The notes: a model not told the origin generated them from the sequence alone. Positions 34,467-43,816 are shown, numbered from the stretch's first letter. The stretch is DNA of 64,000 nt from Viridibacterium sp035456105 (GCA_035456105.1 DATIDV010000017.1:620001-684000); one strand, 5' to 3'. Program-made: numbers and translations.

Positions 34467-35573
34467 TTACGTCGCGCAGTCGTCGAAAAACCGCAGGGCC
34501 AGCTTGAGCGCATCAGGGCCGGCAGGGTCGGAGAATGCCTGATGCGCCGCGCCGCCGCTCCAGGCGTGTCCCAGCCCTGCGATACGGATCAAGCGCACGT
34601 AAAGCCGCCCGGCCGTTTTCCAGTCGTTGATCGTGCAGGCCTTGCGTGCGCCTCGCTGCAGCAGTCGGCCCGGGGTAGGTACCGGTGCCGGCATTGCCGA
34701 CGCAGCACCGGGGAGTAGCTCCAGCCACAGGCCGGCAGATGCCAGCGCGTTATCCGGAACGACCGTGCGGTCATGATCGCCATGCAGCAGCAACAGGGGC
34801 GGCAGGCGTCGACCGGTCAGGGCGTTTTTCAACGTGGCGTTGTCGGGTCCGCGATGACCCTGCATCGCATGTGTTGCCTGCACGGCATTCGCAGCGCTGT
34901 GCGGTACGGCGCCGGAATGGCACACCACGCCAGCAAAGCGGTCGGGATAGCGCAGCGCCATGGTGAGCGCCATGCTGCCACCTGCCGACATGCCAAGCAG
35001 ATACACCGCATCGTGCTGCACGAAGTGCTGGCTGCACACGCGTTCGACGATGGCCATCAGCAACATCGCCTCTGTGGCCACACGTGCATCGCTGCGAAAC
35101 CAGTTCCAGCAGCGCTGCGCGTTGGCGTGTGAAGACTGCTCGGGCAACAGCACCATGCAGCCCTGTGCGCGTGCGATGGCCGCTGCGTGTGTGCTGGCAG
35201 CAAAGCTTGCGGAATCCTGACCGCAACCGTGTAGCAATACGAGCAGTCTGGCCGGATGTTTCCTGCTCACACCCTCGGGGGTGAATAAGCGGTATTTGCG
35301 CTGCGCCAGCGGGCCAAGGCCCCAATGGCCCTCCTGCCAATGACCGCTGCCGCGATTGGTGGGGGCCGGCGCGGGAGAGATGACGCCGGTGAGCACGCGG
35401 CGAGTGGCAGCGCCGACTTTCGCCGCATTCTTCGCCGAAGCCTCGCCAACCGCCTTGCCAACTATTTTTGCAACATTCGTGCTGACTTTCTTCTGCGTCT
35501 TGAGCGTGTGCTTCGTCGCGACTTTCGAGAGCGCCGTCCATGCACCGAGCCAGCCTGCTTTTCTGCGTGCCAT
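34467..35573 (-). CDS. PHB-depolymerase-family esterase
   Basis: A 368-residue alpha/beta hydrolase. The lipase-box serine lies in LLGMSAGGSMAL near residue 195, the oxyanion region in VLLHGCGQDSASF near 110, and Asp and His candidates in HGDHDRTVVPDN and IAGLGHAWSGG. This is the type-1 short-chain PHA depolymerase-like class. The N-terminal 70 residues are lysine/alanine-rich without a signal peptide, suggesting a cytoplasmic enzyme that might act on storage polyester. The ATG at 35573 was chosen over a longer start. Confidence 0.88.
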   Translation of the reverse strand: MARRKAGWLGAWTALSKVATKHTLKTQKKVSTNVAKIVGKAVGEASAKNAAKVGAATRRVLTGVISPAPAPTNRGSGHWQEGHWGLGPLAQRKYRLFTPEGVSRKHPARLLVLLHGCGQDSASFAASTHAAAIARAQGCMVLLPEQSSHANAQRCWNWFRSDARVATEAMLLMAIVERVCSQHFVQHDAVYLLGMSAGGSMALTMALRYPDRFAGVVCHSGAVPHSAANAVQATHAMQGHRGPDNATLKNALTGRRLPPLLLLHGDHDRTVVPDNALASAGLWLELLPGAASAMPAPVPTPGRLLQRGARKACTINDWKTAGRLYVRLIRIAGLGHAWSGGAAHQAFSDPAGPDALKLALRFFDDCAT

Positions 35574-35644
35574 ATTGACGCCTTTGTCTTGAAGCGTTGT
35601 TTGCCATTCGACGCAGCATGCATCATTCCTATTGCGGTACATCG

Positions 35645-35667
35645 CTTGACTTGAAGTGCACTCTAAC
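35645..35667 (+). promoter_or_regulatory. MerR-type operator/promoter
   Basis: CTTGACTTGAAGTGCACTCTAAC has the dyad TTGA-AGTGCACT-CTAA that begins within a TTGACT -35 element. This is the layout of MerR-family promoters, in which the regulator binds the long spacer. It lies just before the MerR gene at 35683, so autoregulation is expected. Confidence 0.8.
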
Positions 35668-35682
35668 TTTCAGGCTTCGCCC

Positions 35683-36072
35683 ATGAACGATCTGATCACT
35701 GTTGGTGAGTTGTCCAGACTGACCGGTTTGAGCACCCACGCAATCCGCTTTTATGAAGCAAAAGGCGTGCTCCGCCCGGCAAACCGCGCGCCCAATGGAC
35801 ATCGGCGCTACAACCAGGCCGACGTGCAGTGGCTCGAATTTGTATTGCGACTGAAAAGCACCGGCATGCCGCTGGCGGAAATTCGCGATTACGCCGAACA
35901 GCGTGCGGCGGGCGACATCAGCCTGGTGACGCGCATGCACATGCTTGAGCAGCATCAGGATCGACTCACGACGCGTATTGCCGAGCTAGCTGCCTGTGCG
36001 CAGTTGCTCGACGAAAAGATGAGGACCTACCGCAAGGCAATCCTTGCACAGCAGAGAAAGGCGGCTAAATGA
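35683..36072 (+). CDS. MerR family transcriptional regulator
   Basis: A 129-residue MerR-type regulator. The helix-turn-helix is TVGELSRLTGLSTHAIRFYE and the wing follows in ANRAPNGHRRYNQADVQWL; the dimerisation helix ends in a charged tail. Cysteine content is low (one Cys near residue 102), so the signal is unclear; relatives act on electrophile or aldehyde stress. It overlaps the next gene by 4 bases (ATGA). Confidence 0.9.
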   Translation: MNDLITVGELSRLTGLSTHAIRFYEAKGVLRPANRAPNGHRRYNQADVQWLEFVLRLKSTGMPLAEIRDYAEQRAAGDISLVTRMHMLEQHQDRLTTRIAELAACAQLLDEKMRTYRKAILAQQRKAAK

Positions 36073-36506
36073 TGATGGCGAATACTCACAGTGACGCAAC
36101 GAAAGAATACGCAGTCGGCCAGACACCGGACGCGACGCGTTATACACGTGGCTGGGAAAAACTACGGGAGATTGATGGAGAAGGCGGTGAGCGCGTTGTG
36201 GCCGCACTGGCTGACATCGCACCTGATTTCGCAAAAATGCTGATCGAATTCCCGTTCGGCGATATCTACTCGCGTCCGCAACTCGATCTCAAATCACGCG
36301 AGCTCGGTGTTATCGCGGCGCTCACCGCGCTGGGTAACGCTACGCCGCAATTGAAAGTGCATATTCAGGGCGCGCTCAACGTCGGCTGCAGTCGAGACGA
36401 AATCGTCGAGATGATGATGCAGATGGCTGTGTATGCCGGTTTTCCAGCAGCCCTGAACGGCCTGTTCGCTGCGAAAGAGGTTTTTGCCTGCGCCGAGTCG
36501 GTCTGA
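36069..36506 (+). CDS. Carboxymuconolactone decarboxylase/AhpD-like protein
   Basis: A 145-residue helical protein of the carboxymuconolactone decarboxylase family, with LDLKSRELGVIAALTALGN and HIQGALNVGCSRDEIVEMM (Cys near 107). Lacking the CxxC of AhpD peroxidases, its activity is uncertain. It starts within the MerR stop codon, three ATG codons in a row, and is the expected regulatory target of that MerR protein. Confidence 0.88.
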   Translation: MMMANTHSDATKEYAVGQTPDATRYTRGWEKLREIDGEGGERVVAALADIAPDFAKMLIEFPFGDIYSRPQLDLKSRELGVIAALTALGNATPQLKVHIQGALNVGCSRDEIVEMMMQMAVYAGFPAALNGLFAAKEVFACAESV

Positions 36507-36592
36507 TAACGCGCACTACGCCATCAGTAGATGCTCCACACGCGAGTTGCTGACGGCGTACGTGCTCGTGTGTACCTCTTGTGGTCTGGCGA

Positions 36593-37600
36593 TCAGAGGC
36601 TATCCCGCGCCTGCGCGGCAATCTCAAACGAGCGCAAACGCGCCTGATGGTTGAACATCTGGCAGGTGATCATCAACTCGTCAGCGCCTGTGCGTTCGAC
36701 GAAGGCGGCGAGCTTCTTGCGCACGGTGTCGGGTGCGCCGATGGCGGAACTCGACAGCACGTTGGACAGCATCAGTTGTTCGTGCGGGGCCAGCAGGTCG
36801 AAGTAGCCCGGTACGGGTGGCTTGAGGCGTGAGGGGCGTCCACTGCGCAGATTGACGAAGGCCTGCTGCATGGAGGTGGCGAGTATCGCGGCCTCTTCAT
36901 CCGTGTCTGCAGCGAAGACATTGAAGCCGAGCATCACGTAGGGCTTGTCGAGCTGCGCCGAGGGGCGGAATTGCGTGCGATAGACATCCAGCGCCTGCAT
37001 CATCTGGTCCGGTGCGAAGTGCGAGGCGAACGCATAGGGCAGGCCGAGCATGGCGGCGAGCTGGGCGCCGAACAGGCTGGAGCCGAGAATCCATACTGGC
37101 ACTTTGAGGCCTTCGCCGGGCACGGCACGCACGCGCTGGCCTTCCTGCGCGGGCTCGAAATAAGCCATCAGTTCGATCACGTCCTGCGGGAATTCGTCGC
37201 CGCTGGTGAGTGCACGGCGCATGGCGCGCGCCGCCGCGTGATCGGAGCCCGGCGCGCGGCCGAGCCCCAGGTCGATGCGACCGGGGAAAAGCGATTCGAG
37301 TGTGCCGAACTGCTCGGCGATAACCAGTGGCGAGTGGTTCGGCAGCATCACACCACCGGCGCCGACGCGAATCGTGGAAGTGCCCGCCGCGACATGGCCG
37401 ATCACGACGGCGGTGGCCGCGCTGGCGATGCCGGGCATGCCGTGATGCTCCGCCAGCCAGTAGCGCTGATAGCCCCAGCGTTCGGCGTGTTGCGCCAGGT
37501 CGCGCGAGTTGCGGAAGGACTGCGACGCGTCACTGCCCTCGGCGATGGGCGACAGGTCGAGAACGGAAAAAGGAATCAAGGGGGTTTTGGATGAGCTCAT
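36593..37600 (-). CDS. LLM class flavin-dependent oxidoreductase
   Basis: A 335-residue luciferase-like monooxygenase. Hallmarks are RYWLAEHHGMPGIAS near residue 50, GAGGVMLPNHSPLVIAEQFG and the FPGRIDLGLGRAPGSD motif for FMN binding. The GPD-type domain end reads TIGAPDTVRKKLAAFVERTG. It is a single-gene unit; substrate unknown. ATG at 37600 was preferred to GTG at 37609. Confidence 0.92.
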   Translation of the reverse strand: MSSSKTPLIPFSVLDLSPIAEGSDASQSFRNSRDLAQHAERWGYQRYWLAEHHGMPGIASAATAVVIGHVAAGTSTIRVGAGGVMLPNHSPLVIAEQFGTLESLFPGRIDLGLGRAPGSDHAAARAMRRALTSGDEFPQDVIELMAYFEPAQEGQRVRAVPGEGLKVPVWILGSSLFGAQLAAMLGLPYAFASHFAPDQMMQALDVYRTQFRPSAQLDKPYVMLGFNVFAADTDEEAAILATSMQQAFVNLRSGRPSRLKPPVPGYFDLLAPHEQLMLSNVLSSSAIGAPDTVRKKLAAFVERTGADELMITCQMFNHQARLRSFEIAAQARDSL

Positions 37601-37669
37601 CGATCGCACTTGGGGCCGGCTGCGCGGGGATCAAGACCGGCCGGTGCTATTTCGGGCAGGAGGGGCTGG

Positions 37670-37689
37670 ATCCCGGCCTTCGCCGGGAT
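37670..37689. repeat. Short palindromic repeat (hairpin)
   Basis: A perfect 8-bp stem (ATCCCGGC / GCCGGGAT) with loop CTTC, within CTGGATCCCGGCCTTCGCCG. Such hairpins with the flank TGACGG are widespread dispersed repeats and may also act as a transcript-end element downstream of the GGDEF gene. Confidence 0.6.
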
Positions 37690-37721
37690 GACGGAATTTC
37701 ACCGGAGTTACGCACAGCTTC

Positions 37722-39848
37722 TCAGGCCGCGGCCGCAGCCGCATCCGAACCGGGCCGACGTAGGGCGAACTGGTTGCGCCCGCCCTGCTTGGCGTCGTAG
37801 AGCGCGGCGTCGGCGAGGGCGATGATGTCCTCCGCTTTCGGCGCAGGCCCTTCGATGTAGGCGATACCAATGCTGGTGGTGACGGCGGGCAGGTTGTGGT
37901 TGCGCGTATGAATCATTGCCACTTCGGCGAGAATTTTTTCGGCGATGCGGCCGGCGTTCTCCGTCGGGCCGATACGGTCGAGCAGGATGCAGAACTCGTC
38001 CCCGCCCATGCGACCGAGCACGTCGGACGAACGCAGTACGCGCCGCAAGGCATCGGCAAATGCCTTCAGCATGATGTCGCCGGTAGCGTGGCCGTAGGTG
38101 TCGTTGATGCGCTTGAAGTGGTCGATGTCGAGGTAGAGCACGGCGATCGGCGATTCGCCACGGCGGCGTTGCAGCACCTGGTCGAGCATCTCGACGAAAC
38201 AGAAGCGGTTGCAGGCGCCGGTGAGTTCGTCGACGAGCGCCTTGGCCTGCCATCTCATCTCGCGCTCCTTGAGCGCGTTGATGTCCCAGGCAATGGAGCA
38301 GAAACCGGTCTGCATGCCTTGTGCATCACGTTGCGGGATGAAGTGGGCCTGCACATGGCGTGGGCCATCTGTGGTCATCATCATGTTCTCGTATTCAACG
38401 GATTGCCCCGCCAGCACCGTAAGGATGTGACGCTGCACGCGTGCGTAATGTTCGTCGCCGATGAATTCCCGGATCGTCTGCCCGACGACGGGCTCGCGGC
38501 CCAGCATCTCGAGGTAGTGCCGGTTCCAGTATTGAAACCGTTCCTCGTTGTCGACCGCGGCGACGATGCCGGGAATGTCATCGGTGATCGAGCGCAGCAA
38601 TTGCTGTTGCTGACTGAGGGCGGCCAGTGCGCGACTGCGCTCCTCCAGCAGCGTTGCATTGGTTTCGAATGCCAGCCGGTCACCCAGCGCGGTACCGAGC
38701 AGGCCGGCCACGAGGCGCAAGGTCTGTACGTCTTCCTCGCTGAATGCGTGAGCGGTGCCGGCAATGATCTTCAGCACGCCGACCGCTTCGCCGGAGCGGA
38801 ACAGCGGCGCGACGACCATCGCGGCCGATCCGATCCTGCGCGCCGCTTCGTGATCGACGCGCGGATCGTTGTAGGCGTCGCCGGCAATCATCACGGCGCC
38901 GGTCGCGATGCACAGGCCTGACAGGGAGGTGCCGCACTTCAGGCGCAGGCCAACGTGTCCGGAAACCGTCCCGCTGGCGGCGACATAGACGAGTTCGTCC
39001 CCTTCCACCATTTCGATGACGGCACCCGTGGAAGGTGTGAGTTGCAGCATGCGCTCGACCACGGGTGGCAGGAATGTCTCCAGTTGCAGGCTCGTTTGTG
39101 CCAGCGCCGTCTGCATATCGATGATCTTGTTGAGCCTGTCGGTCTGGGCCTCGAGCTCCAGCATCGCCGCCCGGCGCAAACCGCCTTCGGTGAGCAGGTG
39201 CTGGTTGGCCATTTCGGCGGCTTCGGTCGCGTAGCGTTCGTTGCGCAACAGGCGCATGGCAAACCAGAACGTCGCCCCGAGCAGCAGCACGTCAAGCAGG
39301 GTGATCACGGCCGTGACGTCGCGACTGCGCCGCTCAAGCCGCTGTGCGCTGGCGTTGGCCGCGGCTGCGTGCACAGTGGCGCTGTCTATCATCTGCCCGG
39401 TCAGCGCGCGGATGGCATCCATGAGCTCCTTGCCGCGCGTGTAGTCGGCATCGGTGGATGGCTTGCCCGCGCCGCGCGCCGCAATCTGTTCTTGCCGGTA
39501 GGCGAACACCTGCCGATCGAGCGCCTGCAGCGCCTCGAAATCGCTAGCCTGAATGTGGGTGACGGCGAGCGATTGACCGATCTGCGGCAAGAGCCCGTCG
39601 ATGACGCGTCGCCCTGTCACATAGGGCTCGAGGAATTCACGTCGCCCCGAGAGCATGTAGCCGCGCTGGCCGGTTTCCGTATCCTTGTAGGCGCCCAGCA
39701 GGCGGCGGATTTGCGAGACTCCCGCGGCGATCTCGTCGGCCATGGCATGGCGCTGCGCCACACGCTGGGCGAGCACGAACGGCACGATGGTGTTGACGAT
39801 CAGCACGAGGAGGCCGATCAGGAAGGCAAAGCGCAGTTTCTTGTTCAT
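37722..39848 (-). CDS. CHASE3-GAF-PAS-GGDEF diguanylate cyclase
   Basis: A 708-residue membrane protein making cyclic-di-GMP. An N-terminal membrane helix and a CHASE3 periplasmic domain (GYMLSGRREFLEPYV) end at a second helix near residue 205. A GAF domain (about 260-410) and PAS domain (about 440-555) precede the GGDEF domain, with the active site RMGGDEFCILL near 640. The RSSD inhibitory site sits five residues upstream of GGDEF, so product inhibition is likely. No EAL domain is present. The ATG at 39848 is selected over a longer start. Confidence 0.93.
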   Translation of the reverse strand: MNKKLRFAFLIGLLVLIVNTIVPFVLAQRVAQRHAMADEIAAGVSQIRRLLGAYKDTETGQRGYMLSGRREFLEPYVTGRRVIDGLLPQIGQSLAVTHIQASDFEALQALDRQVFAYRQEQIAARGAGKPSTDADYTRGKELMDAIRALTGQMIDSATVHAAAANASAQRLERRSRDVTAVITLLDVLLLGATFWFAMRLLRNERYATEAAEMANQHLLTEGGLRRAAMLELEAQTDRLNKIIDMQTALAQTSLQLETFLPPVVERMLQLTPSTGAVIEMVEGDELVYVAASGTVSGHVGLRLKCGTSLSGLCIATGAVMIAGDAYNDPRVDHEAARRIGSAAMVVAPLFRSGEAVGVLKIIAGTAHAFSEEDVQTLRLVAGLLGTALGDRLAFETNATLLEERSRALAALSQQQQLLRSITDDIPGIVAAVDNEERFQYWNRHYLEMLGREPVVGQTIREFIGDEHYARVQRHILTVLAGQSVEYENMMMTTDGPRHVQAHFIPQRDAQGMQTGFCSIAWDINALKEREMRWQAKALVDELTGACNRFCFVEMLDQVLQRRRGESPIAVLYLDIDHFKRINDTYGHATGDIMLKAFADALRRVLRSSDVLGRMGGDEFCILLDRIGPTENAGRIAEKILAEVAMIHTRNHNLPAVTTSIGIAYIEGPAPKAEDIIALADAALYDAKQGGRNQFALRRPGSDAAAAAA

Positions 39849-39993
39849 GTGTGCGTGTGCAGCGCAATCGCTGATCCGGCAGGACAAAGTCCGGCCCGTA
39901 AATGCGATGCATCAATCAGTTACGTCATTTATAGACGCCACTTGAACAATGCTCCATCAGGCGGCATGCGTCCACGACCTTGCCGGGCTGCTT

Positions 39994-40281
39994 TCAGGCT
40001 GCCGCACGCAGCGGTGCCGGTGCTGCCCAGCGGTGCAGTTCGTCCAGCGTGGCGGGCGGCAGGCTGGACGCGTCGACCGTGTCGCTGCGCGCGTAGATCA
40101 TCAGTCCGAGCAATTCGGCCAGCAGGAAACATTCCTTCGGCAGCACGGCGTCAATGGCAGGGTGCACCTGCAGGCAACGCGCCGTGGCTTGCTGGACCTG
40201 TTCGAAGGAAATGCTGGCCGAGGTAGAAGACGCGGGGATGTTCATTGGAATGAGGGTGTCGGGGGTATCCGGGGGGGTCAT
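39994..40281 (-). CDS. Small conserved protein of unknown function
   Basis: A 95-residue protein; its body reads EQVQQATARCLQVHPAIDAV and LLAELLGLMIYAR, an all-helical pattern. GAGAGGAAG lies 5-6 bases before the ATG at 40281, so that start is favoured over longer in-frame frames. It is divergent from the LexA-regulated helicase gene. I do not recognise the family. Confidence 0.65.
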   Translation of the reverse strand: MTPPDTPDTLIPMNIPASSTSASISFEQVQQATARCLQVHPAIDAVLPKECFLLAELLGLMIYARSDTVDASSLPPATLDELHRWAAPAPLRAAA

Positions 40282-40375
40282 GCTACTTCCTCTCGCTGCG
40301 TGCCCTACGCCAGACCGTGTATGTACGGTGCTCAGCGACGCGGGGAAAATGAGACTGAATTTGACTTGTCTGTGA

Positions 40376-40395
40376 GACTGTATATTTGTACAGTC
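40376..40395. promoter_or_regulatory. LexA (SOS) box upstream of the helicase gene
   Basis: GACTGTATATTTGTACAGTC is a near-perfect dyad with the CTG-N10-CAG core of proteobacterial LexA boxes (CTGTATATATATACAG consensus). It lies 34 bases upstream of the helicase start and downstream of a TTGACT element, so binding would occlude the promoter until DNA damage. Confidence 0.85.
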
Positions 40396-40429
40396 ATGGT
40401 TCGCAAGCTGAATTTTACCGAAGCATGTC

Positions 40430-42562
40430 ATGTCCTCCATTGCCTTCATGAGCCGATCCGATACCCGCCCACCCGCTTCGAGCCCCGCCTACCTTGCCAA
40501 GCTCAATGCCGAGCAGCGGCAGGCCGTCGAGCACGGTATCGCGGCGCAGGGTGCGCAGCCCGCCGGGCCGCTGCTGGTCATCGCCGGTGCCGGCTCGGGC
40601 AAGACCAATACGCTGGCGCATCGTGTCGCGCACCTGATCGCCCACGGCGCCGACCCGCGCAGCATCCTGCTGCTGACGTTCTCACGGCGTGCGGCGATCG
40701 AGATGGGCCGCCGCGTCGAGCGCATCGTGGCCATCATCGATGGCCCGGCCTCGCAGCTCTCCAGCGCCGCGCTGACCTGGGCGGGCACTTTCCACAGCAT
40801 CGGCTCGCGTCTGCTGCGCGAGTATGCCCAGCAACTCGGCATGAGCCCGTCCTTCACCATCCACGACCGCGAGGACTCGGCCGACCTGCTCAACCTCGTG
40901 CGCCATGAGCTGGGCCTGTCGGGCAAGGACAAACGCTTCCCGGCCAAGCACACCTGCCTATCAATCTATTCGCGTGTCATCAACACCCAGGCGCCCTTGT
41001 TGCAGGTGCTCGAAAAGAGCTACCCGTGGTGCGCCGAATGGGAGGAAGAGCTGCGCCGCCTGTTCGGCGCCTACGTCGAAGCGAAACAGAAACAGGCCGT
41101 GCTCGATTACGATGATCTGCTGCTCTACTGGGCGCAGATGCTCACCGAACCCTCGCTGGCGGACAGCGTCGGTGCGCGTTTCCAGCATGTACTCGTCGAC
41201 GAATACCAGGACACCAATCACCTGCAGGCGTCCATCCTCAAAGCGCTCAAGCCGGATGGCCGCGGCCTCACCGTGGTCGGCGACGACGCGCAATCGATCT
41301 ACGCCTTTCGCGGTGCGACGGTGCGCAACATCCTCGACTTCCCGCAGCAGTTCGAGCCGCCCGCCACTGTCGTGACGCTGGAGCGCAACTACCGCTCGAC
41401 GCCGGGCATCCTCGACGCATCGAATGCGGTCATCGGCATGGCCAGGGAGCGCTACAGCAAGAACCTGTGGACCGAGAAACCCGCGGCCGGCTCGCCGTTG
41501 CTAGTCACCGTGCGCGATGAAACCGACCAGGCGCATTACGTCGTCAGCCAGATCCTCGAACGCCGCGAGGAAGGCACGCCGCTGAAGAAACAAGCCGTGC
41601 TGTTTCGCGCCGCACATCACAGCGCGCAGATCGAAATCGAACTCACGCGGCGCAACGTGCCCTTCGTGAAATTCGGCGGTCTCAAATTCCTCGAAGCCGC
41701 GCATATCAAGGACCTGCTCGCCGTGCTGCGCTGGATCGAGAACCCGCGCGATCGCGTCGCTGGCTTTCGCGTGCTGCATCTCCTGCCCGGCATCGGGCCT
41801 AAGACCGCAGGCAAGGTGCTCGACGAGATTGCGCAGAGGGATGACCCACTCGCCGTGATCGAAGCCTTCACGCCGCCCGCGCAGGCGAAGACCGACTGGC
41901 AGCTGTTCACGGAAATGATCCGCCTGACACGCGCCGGCCCGGCTGTCTCATCGCGCTGGCCCGCCGAATTCGAACTCGTGCGCCAGTGGTACGAGCCGCA
42001 CATGGAGCGCAAGCACGAAGACGCCCTCGCGCGTGGTGGCGACCTGTTGCAGATGGAGAAGATCGCCGCGGGCTACCCGACACGCGAACGCTTCCTCTCC
42101 GAACTCACGCTCGACCCGCCGGATGCGACCAGCGACGAATCCAGCGTGCCGCTGCTCGACGAGGACTACCTGATCCTGTCCACCATCCACTCGGCGAAAG
42201 GGCAGGAATGGGACGCGGTGTACCTGCTCAATGCCGTGGACGGCTGCATTCCGTCCGACATGGCGACGGGCAACGACGAAGAGATCGAGGAAGAACGCCG
42301 CCTGCTCTACGTCGCCATGACACGCGCCAAGGACCAGCTGCAGATCATCACGCCGCAACGCTTCTACGTGCACGGGCAATCGAGCACAGGTGACCGGCAC
42401 GTGTATGCCAATTGCACGCGCTTCATCCCGGCGGAGCTGATGCCGCATTTCGAGACGCGGGCGTGGCCGATTGCGTCGCCGCCTTCACTGAATACACCGG
42501 GCACGCCTCCGCCGCAGACGTTTGTGGATCTGGCCGCGAAGATGCGGGAGATGTGGAAGTGA
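40430..42562 (+). CDS. UvrD/Rep/PcrA-type SF1A ATP-dependent helicase
   Basis: A 710-residue helicase. Walker A is VIAGAGSGKTNTLAHRV near residue 52, motif II is LVDEYQDTNH near 262, motif III GDDAQSIYAFRGA, motif IV LERNYRST, motif V LSTIHSAKGQEWD and motif VI EERRLLYVAMTRAKD. This is a full UvrD/Rep core without a nuclease domain. A strong LexA box upstream implies SOS induction. ATG at 40430 is used; ATG at 40448 is also possible and neither has a clear ribosome-binding site. Confidence 0.94.
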   Translation: MSSIAFMSRSDTRPPASSPAYLAKLNAEQRQAVEHGIAAQGAQPAGPLLVIAGAGSGKTNTLAHRVAHLIAHGADPRSILLLTFSRRAAIEMGRRVERIVAIIDGPASQLSSAALTWAGTFHSIGSRLLREYAQQLGMSPSFTIHDREDSADLLNLVRHELGLSGKDKRFPAKHTCLSIYSRVINTQAPLLQVLEKSYPWCAEWEEELRRLFGAYVEAKQKQAVLDYDDLLLYWAQMLTEPSLADSVGARFQHVLVDEYQDTNHLQASILKALKPDGRGLTVVGDDAQSIYAFRGATVRNILDFPQQFEPPATVVTLERNYRSTPGILDASNAVIGMARERYSKNLWTEKPAAGSPLLVTVRDETDQAHYVVSQILERREEGTPLKKQAVLFRAAHHSAQIEIELTRRNVPFVKFGGLKFLEAAHIKDLLAVLRWIENPRDRVAGFRVLHLLPGIGPKTAGKVLDEIAQRDDPLAVIEAFTPPAQAKTDWQLFTEMIRLTRAGPAVSSRWPAEFELVRQWYEPHMERKHEDALARGGDLLQMEKIAAGYPTRERFLSELTLDPPDATSDESSVPLLDEDYLILSTIHSAKGQEWDAVYLLNAVDGCIPSDMATGNDEEIEEERRLLYVAMTRAKDQLQIITPQRFYVHGQSSTGDRHVYANCTRFIPAELMPHFETRAWPIASPPSLNTPGTPPPQTFVDLAAKMREMWK

Positions 42563-42586
42563 AGACTTCATTGACAGTTGCTGCAG

Positions 42587-42709
42587 CCCTCTCCCGGTCC
42601 TGACGGACCACCCTCTCCCGCAAGCGGGCGAGGGAACTGCTACGTGACGCTGCTTGCCGTTCCCTCTCCCCAGCCGGGGAGAGGGTGCCCCGTCAGGGGC
42701 GGGAGAGGG
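42587..42709. repeat. CCCTCTCCC/GGGAGAGGG palindromic repeat cluster
   Basis: An outer inverted repeat (CCCTCTCCCGGTCCTGACGG at 42587-42606 and its imperfect complement ending at 42709) encloses two further copies of CCCTCTCCC and GGGAGAGGG. This looks like a dispersed intergenic palindromic repeat and may form a long hairpin after the helicase gene. Confidence 0.7.
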
Positions 42710-42743
42710 TTCGTAGCTCATCAAAGGAAATACGGAATACTGC

Positions 42744-43643
42744 ATGCCAATAAAAACCGGCACCGCCTCCTGGGCCGACAAAAACCTCATCGCCTGCGGC
42801 CGCTTCTATCCGCGCGGCTGCAATACCGCCGAGGCGCGTCTGCGCTACTACGCCACGCAGTTTCCACTGGTCGAAGTCGACGCCAGCTACTACGCCATGC
42901 CTTCTGCACAGAACTCGCAACTCTGGGTCGAACGCACGCCGGATGACTTCGTCATGAACATGAAAGCGTTCCGCCTGTTCACCGGCCATCCCGCGCTGCT
43001 GAGTGCCTTGCCGGAAGACATCTACCGTGTGCTGCCGCCGACGGCGAAACTCAACGTCTTCTACCGCGACATCCCGCCGAGCATTCGCGACGAACTCTGG
43101 CGTCGCTTCACCGACGCGCTACGCCCGCTCAAAGCCAGCAACAAGCTCGGTGCCGTGGTGTTCCAGTTCGCGCCGTGGATTCTCAACAATAGCGCCGGCC
43201 GCGCTCACGTCGAGCATTGCGCTGATCGTATGGCGGGCCATACCGTGGCCGTCGAATTCCGCAATCGCAGCTGGTTTCAGGATGCGAAGAAGACAGCCGA
43301 TACGCTGGCTTTCGAACGAGACCGCGGCCTCGTCAACATCATCGTCGACGAACCGCAGGGCTTCGAGAACAGCATCCCGGCCGTATGGGAAGTGACAAAC
43401 CCGCGGCTCGCCATCGTGCGCCTGCACGGTCGCAACACGGCCACCTGGGACTATCGCGGCAATAGCAGCGGCGGCCGCTTTGACTACGAATACGCCGACG
43501 ACGAACTGGCCTCGCTCTCGGTCGACATCAGGAAGATTGCCGGCCTGGCCGATGAAGTGCACACCGTGCTCAATACCAACAAGGAAGATCAGGGGCAGCG
43601 CAATGCGCAGCGCCTCATCTGGCAGTTGCGGGAAATGCCGTAA
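42744..43643 (+). CDS. DUF72 domain protein
   Basis: A 299-residue TIM-barrel-like DUF72 (YecE) protein: N-terminal KTGTASWADKNLIACGRFYP, then VEVDASYYAMPS, NKLGAVVFQFAPW and AVEFRNRSWF. Conserved acidic and histidine residues suggest a hydrolase, but no function is established. It is preceded by the palindromic repeat cluster and followed by tRNA-Pro. Confidence 0.92.
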   Translation: MPIKTGTASWADKNLIACGRFYPRGCNTAEARLRYYATQFPLVEVDASYYAMPSAQNSQLWVERTPDDFVMNMKAFRLFTGHPALLSALPEDIYRVLPPTAKLNVFYRDIPPSIRDELWRRFTDALRPLKASNKLGAVVFQFAPWILNNSAGRAHVEHCADRMAGHTVAVEFRNRSWFQDAKKTADTLAFERDRGLVNIIVDEPQGFENSIPAVWEVTNPRLAIVRLHGRNTATWDYRGNSSGGRFDYEYADDELASLSVDIRKIAGLADEVHTVLNTNKEDQGQRNAQRLIWQLREMP

Positions 43644-43739
43644 GCGCTTGATGTGGCTGCAATGCAGCCCCTGAAATGTAGGTCGATGTAAATTTGTCTT
43701 TGACGTATGCGCCCGCTTCGCTTACGATTCGCGCCCCGT

Positions 43740-43816
43740 CGGGGTGTAGCGCAGCCCGGTAGCGCGCTTGCTTTGGGAGCAAGATGTCGAGAGTTCGAAT
43801 CCCTCCACCCCGACCA
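43740..43816 (+). tRNA. tRNA-Pro (TGG)
   Basis: A full cloverleaf: acceptor stem CGGGGTG / CACCCCG, anticodon stem CTTGC / GCAAG with loop TTTGGGA (anticodon TGG at 43774-43776), T-arm with GTTCGAATC, discriminator A and encoded CCA at 43814-43816. Confidence 0.97.

Noticed and set aside
40396..40430. ATG at 40396 as a leader peptide or longer helicase start
   Set aside because: It is out of frame with the helicase and runs far into it; no ribosome-binding site or regulatory feature supports it.
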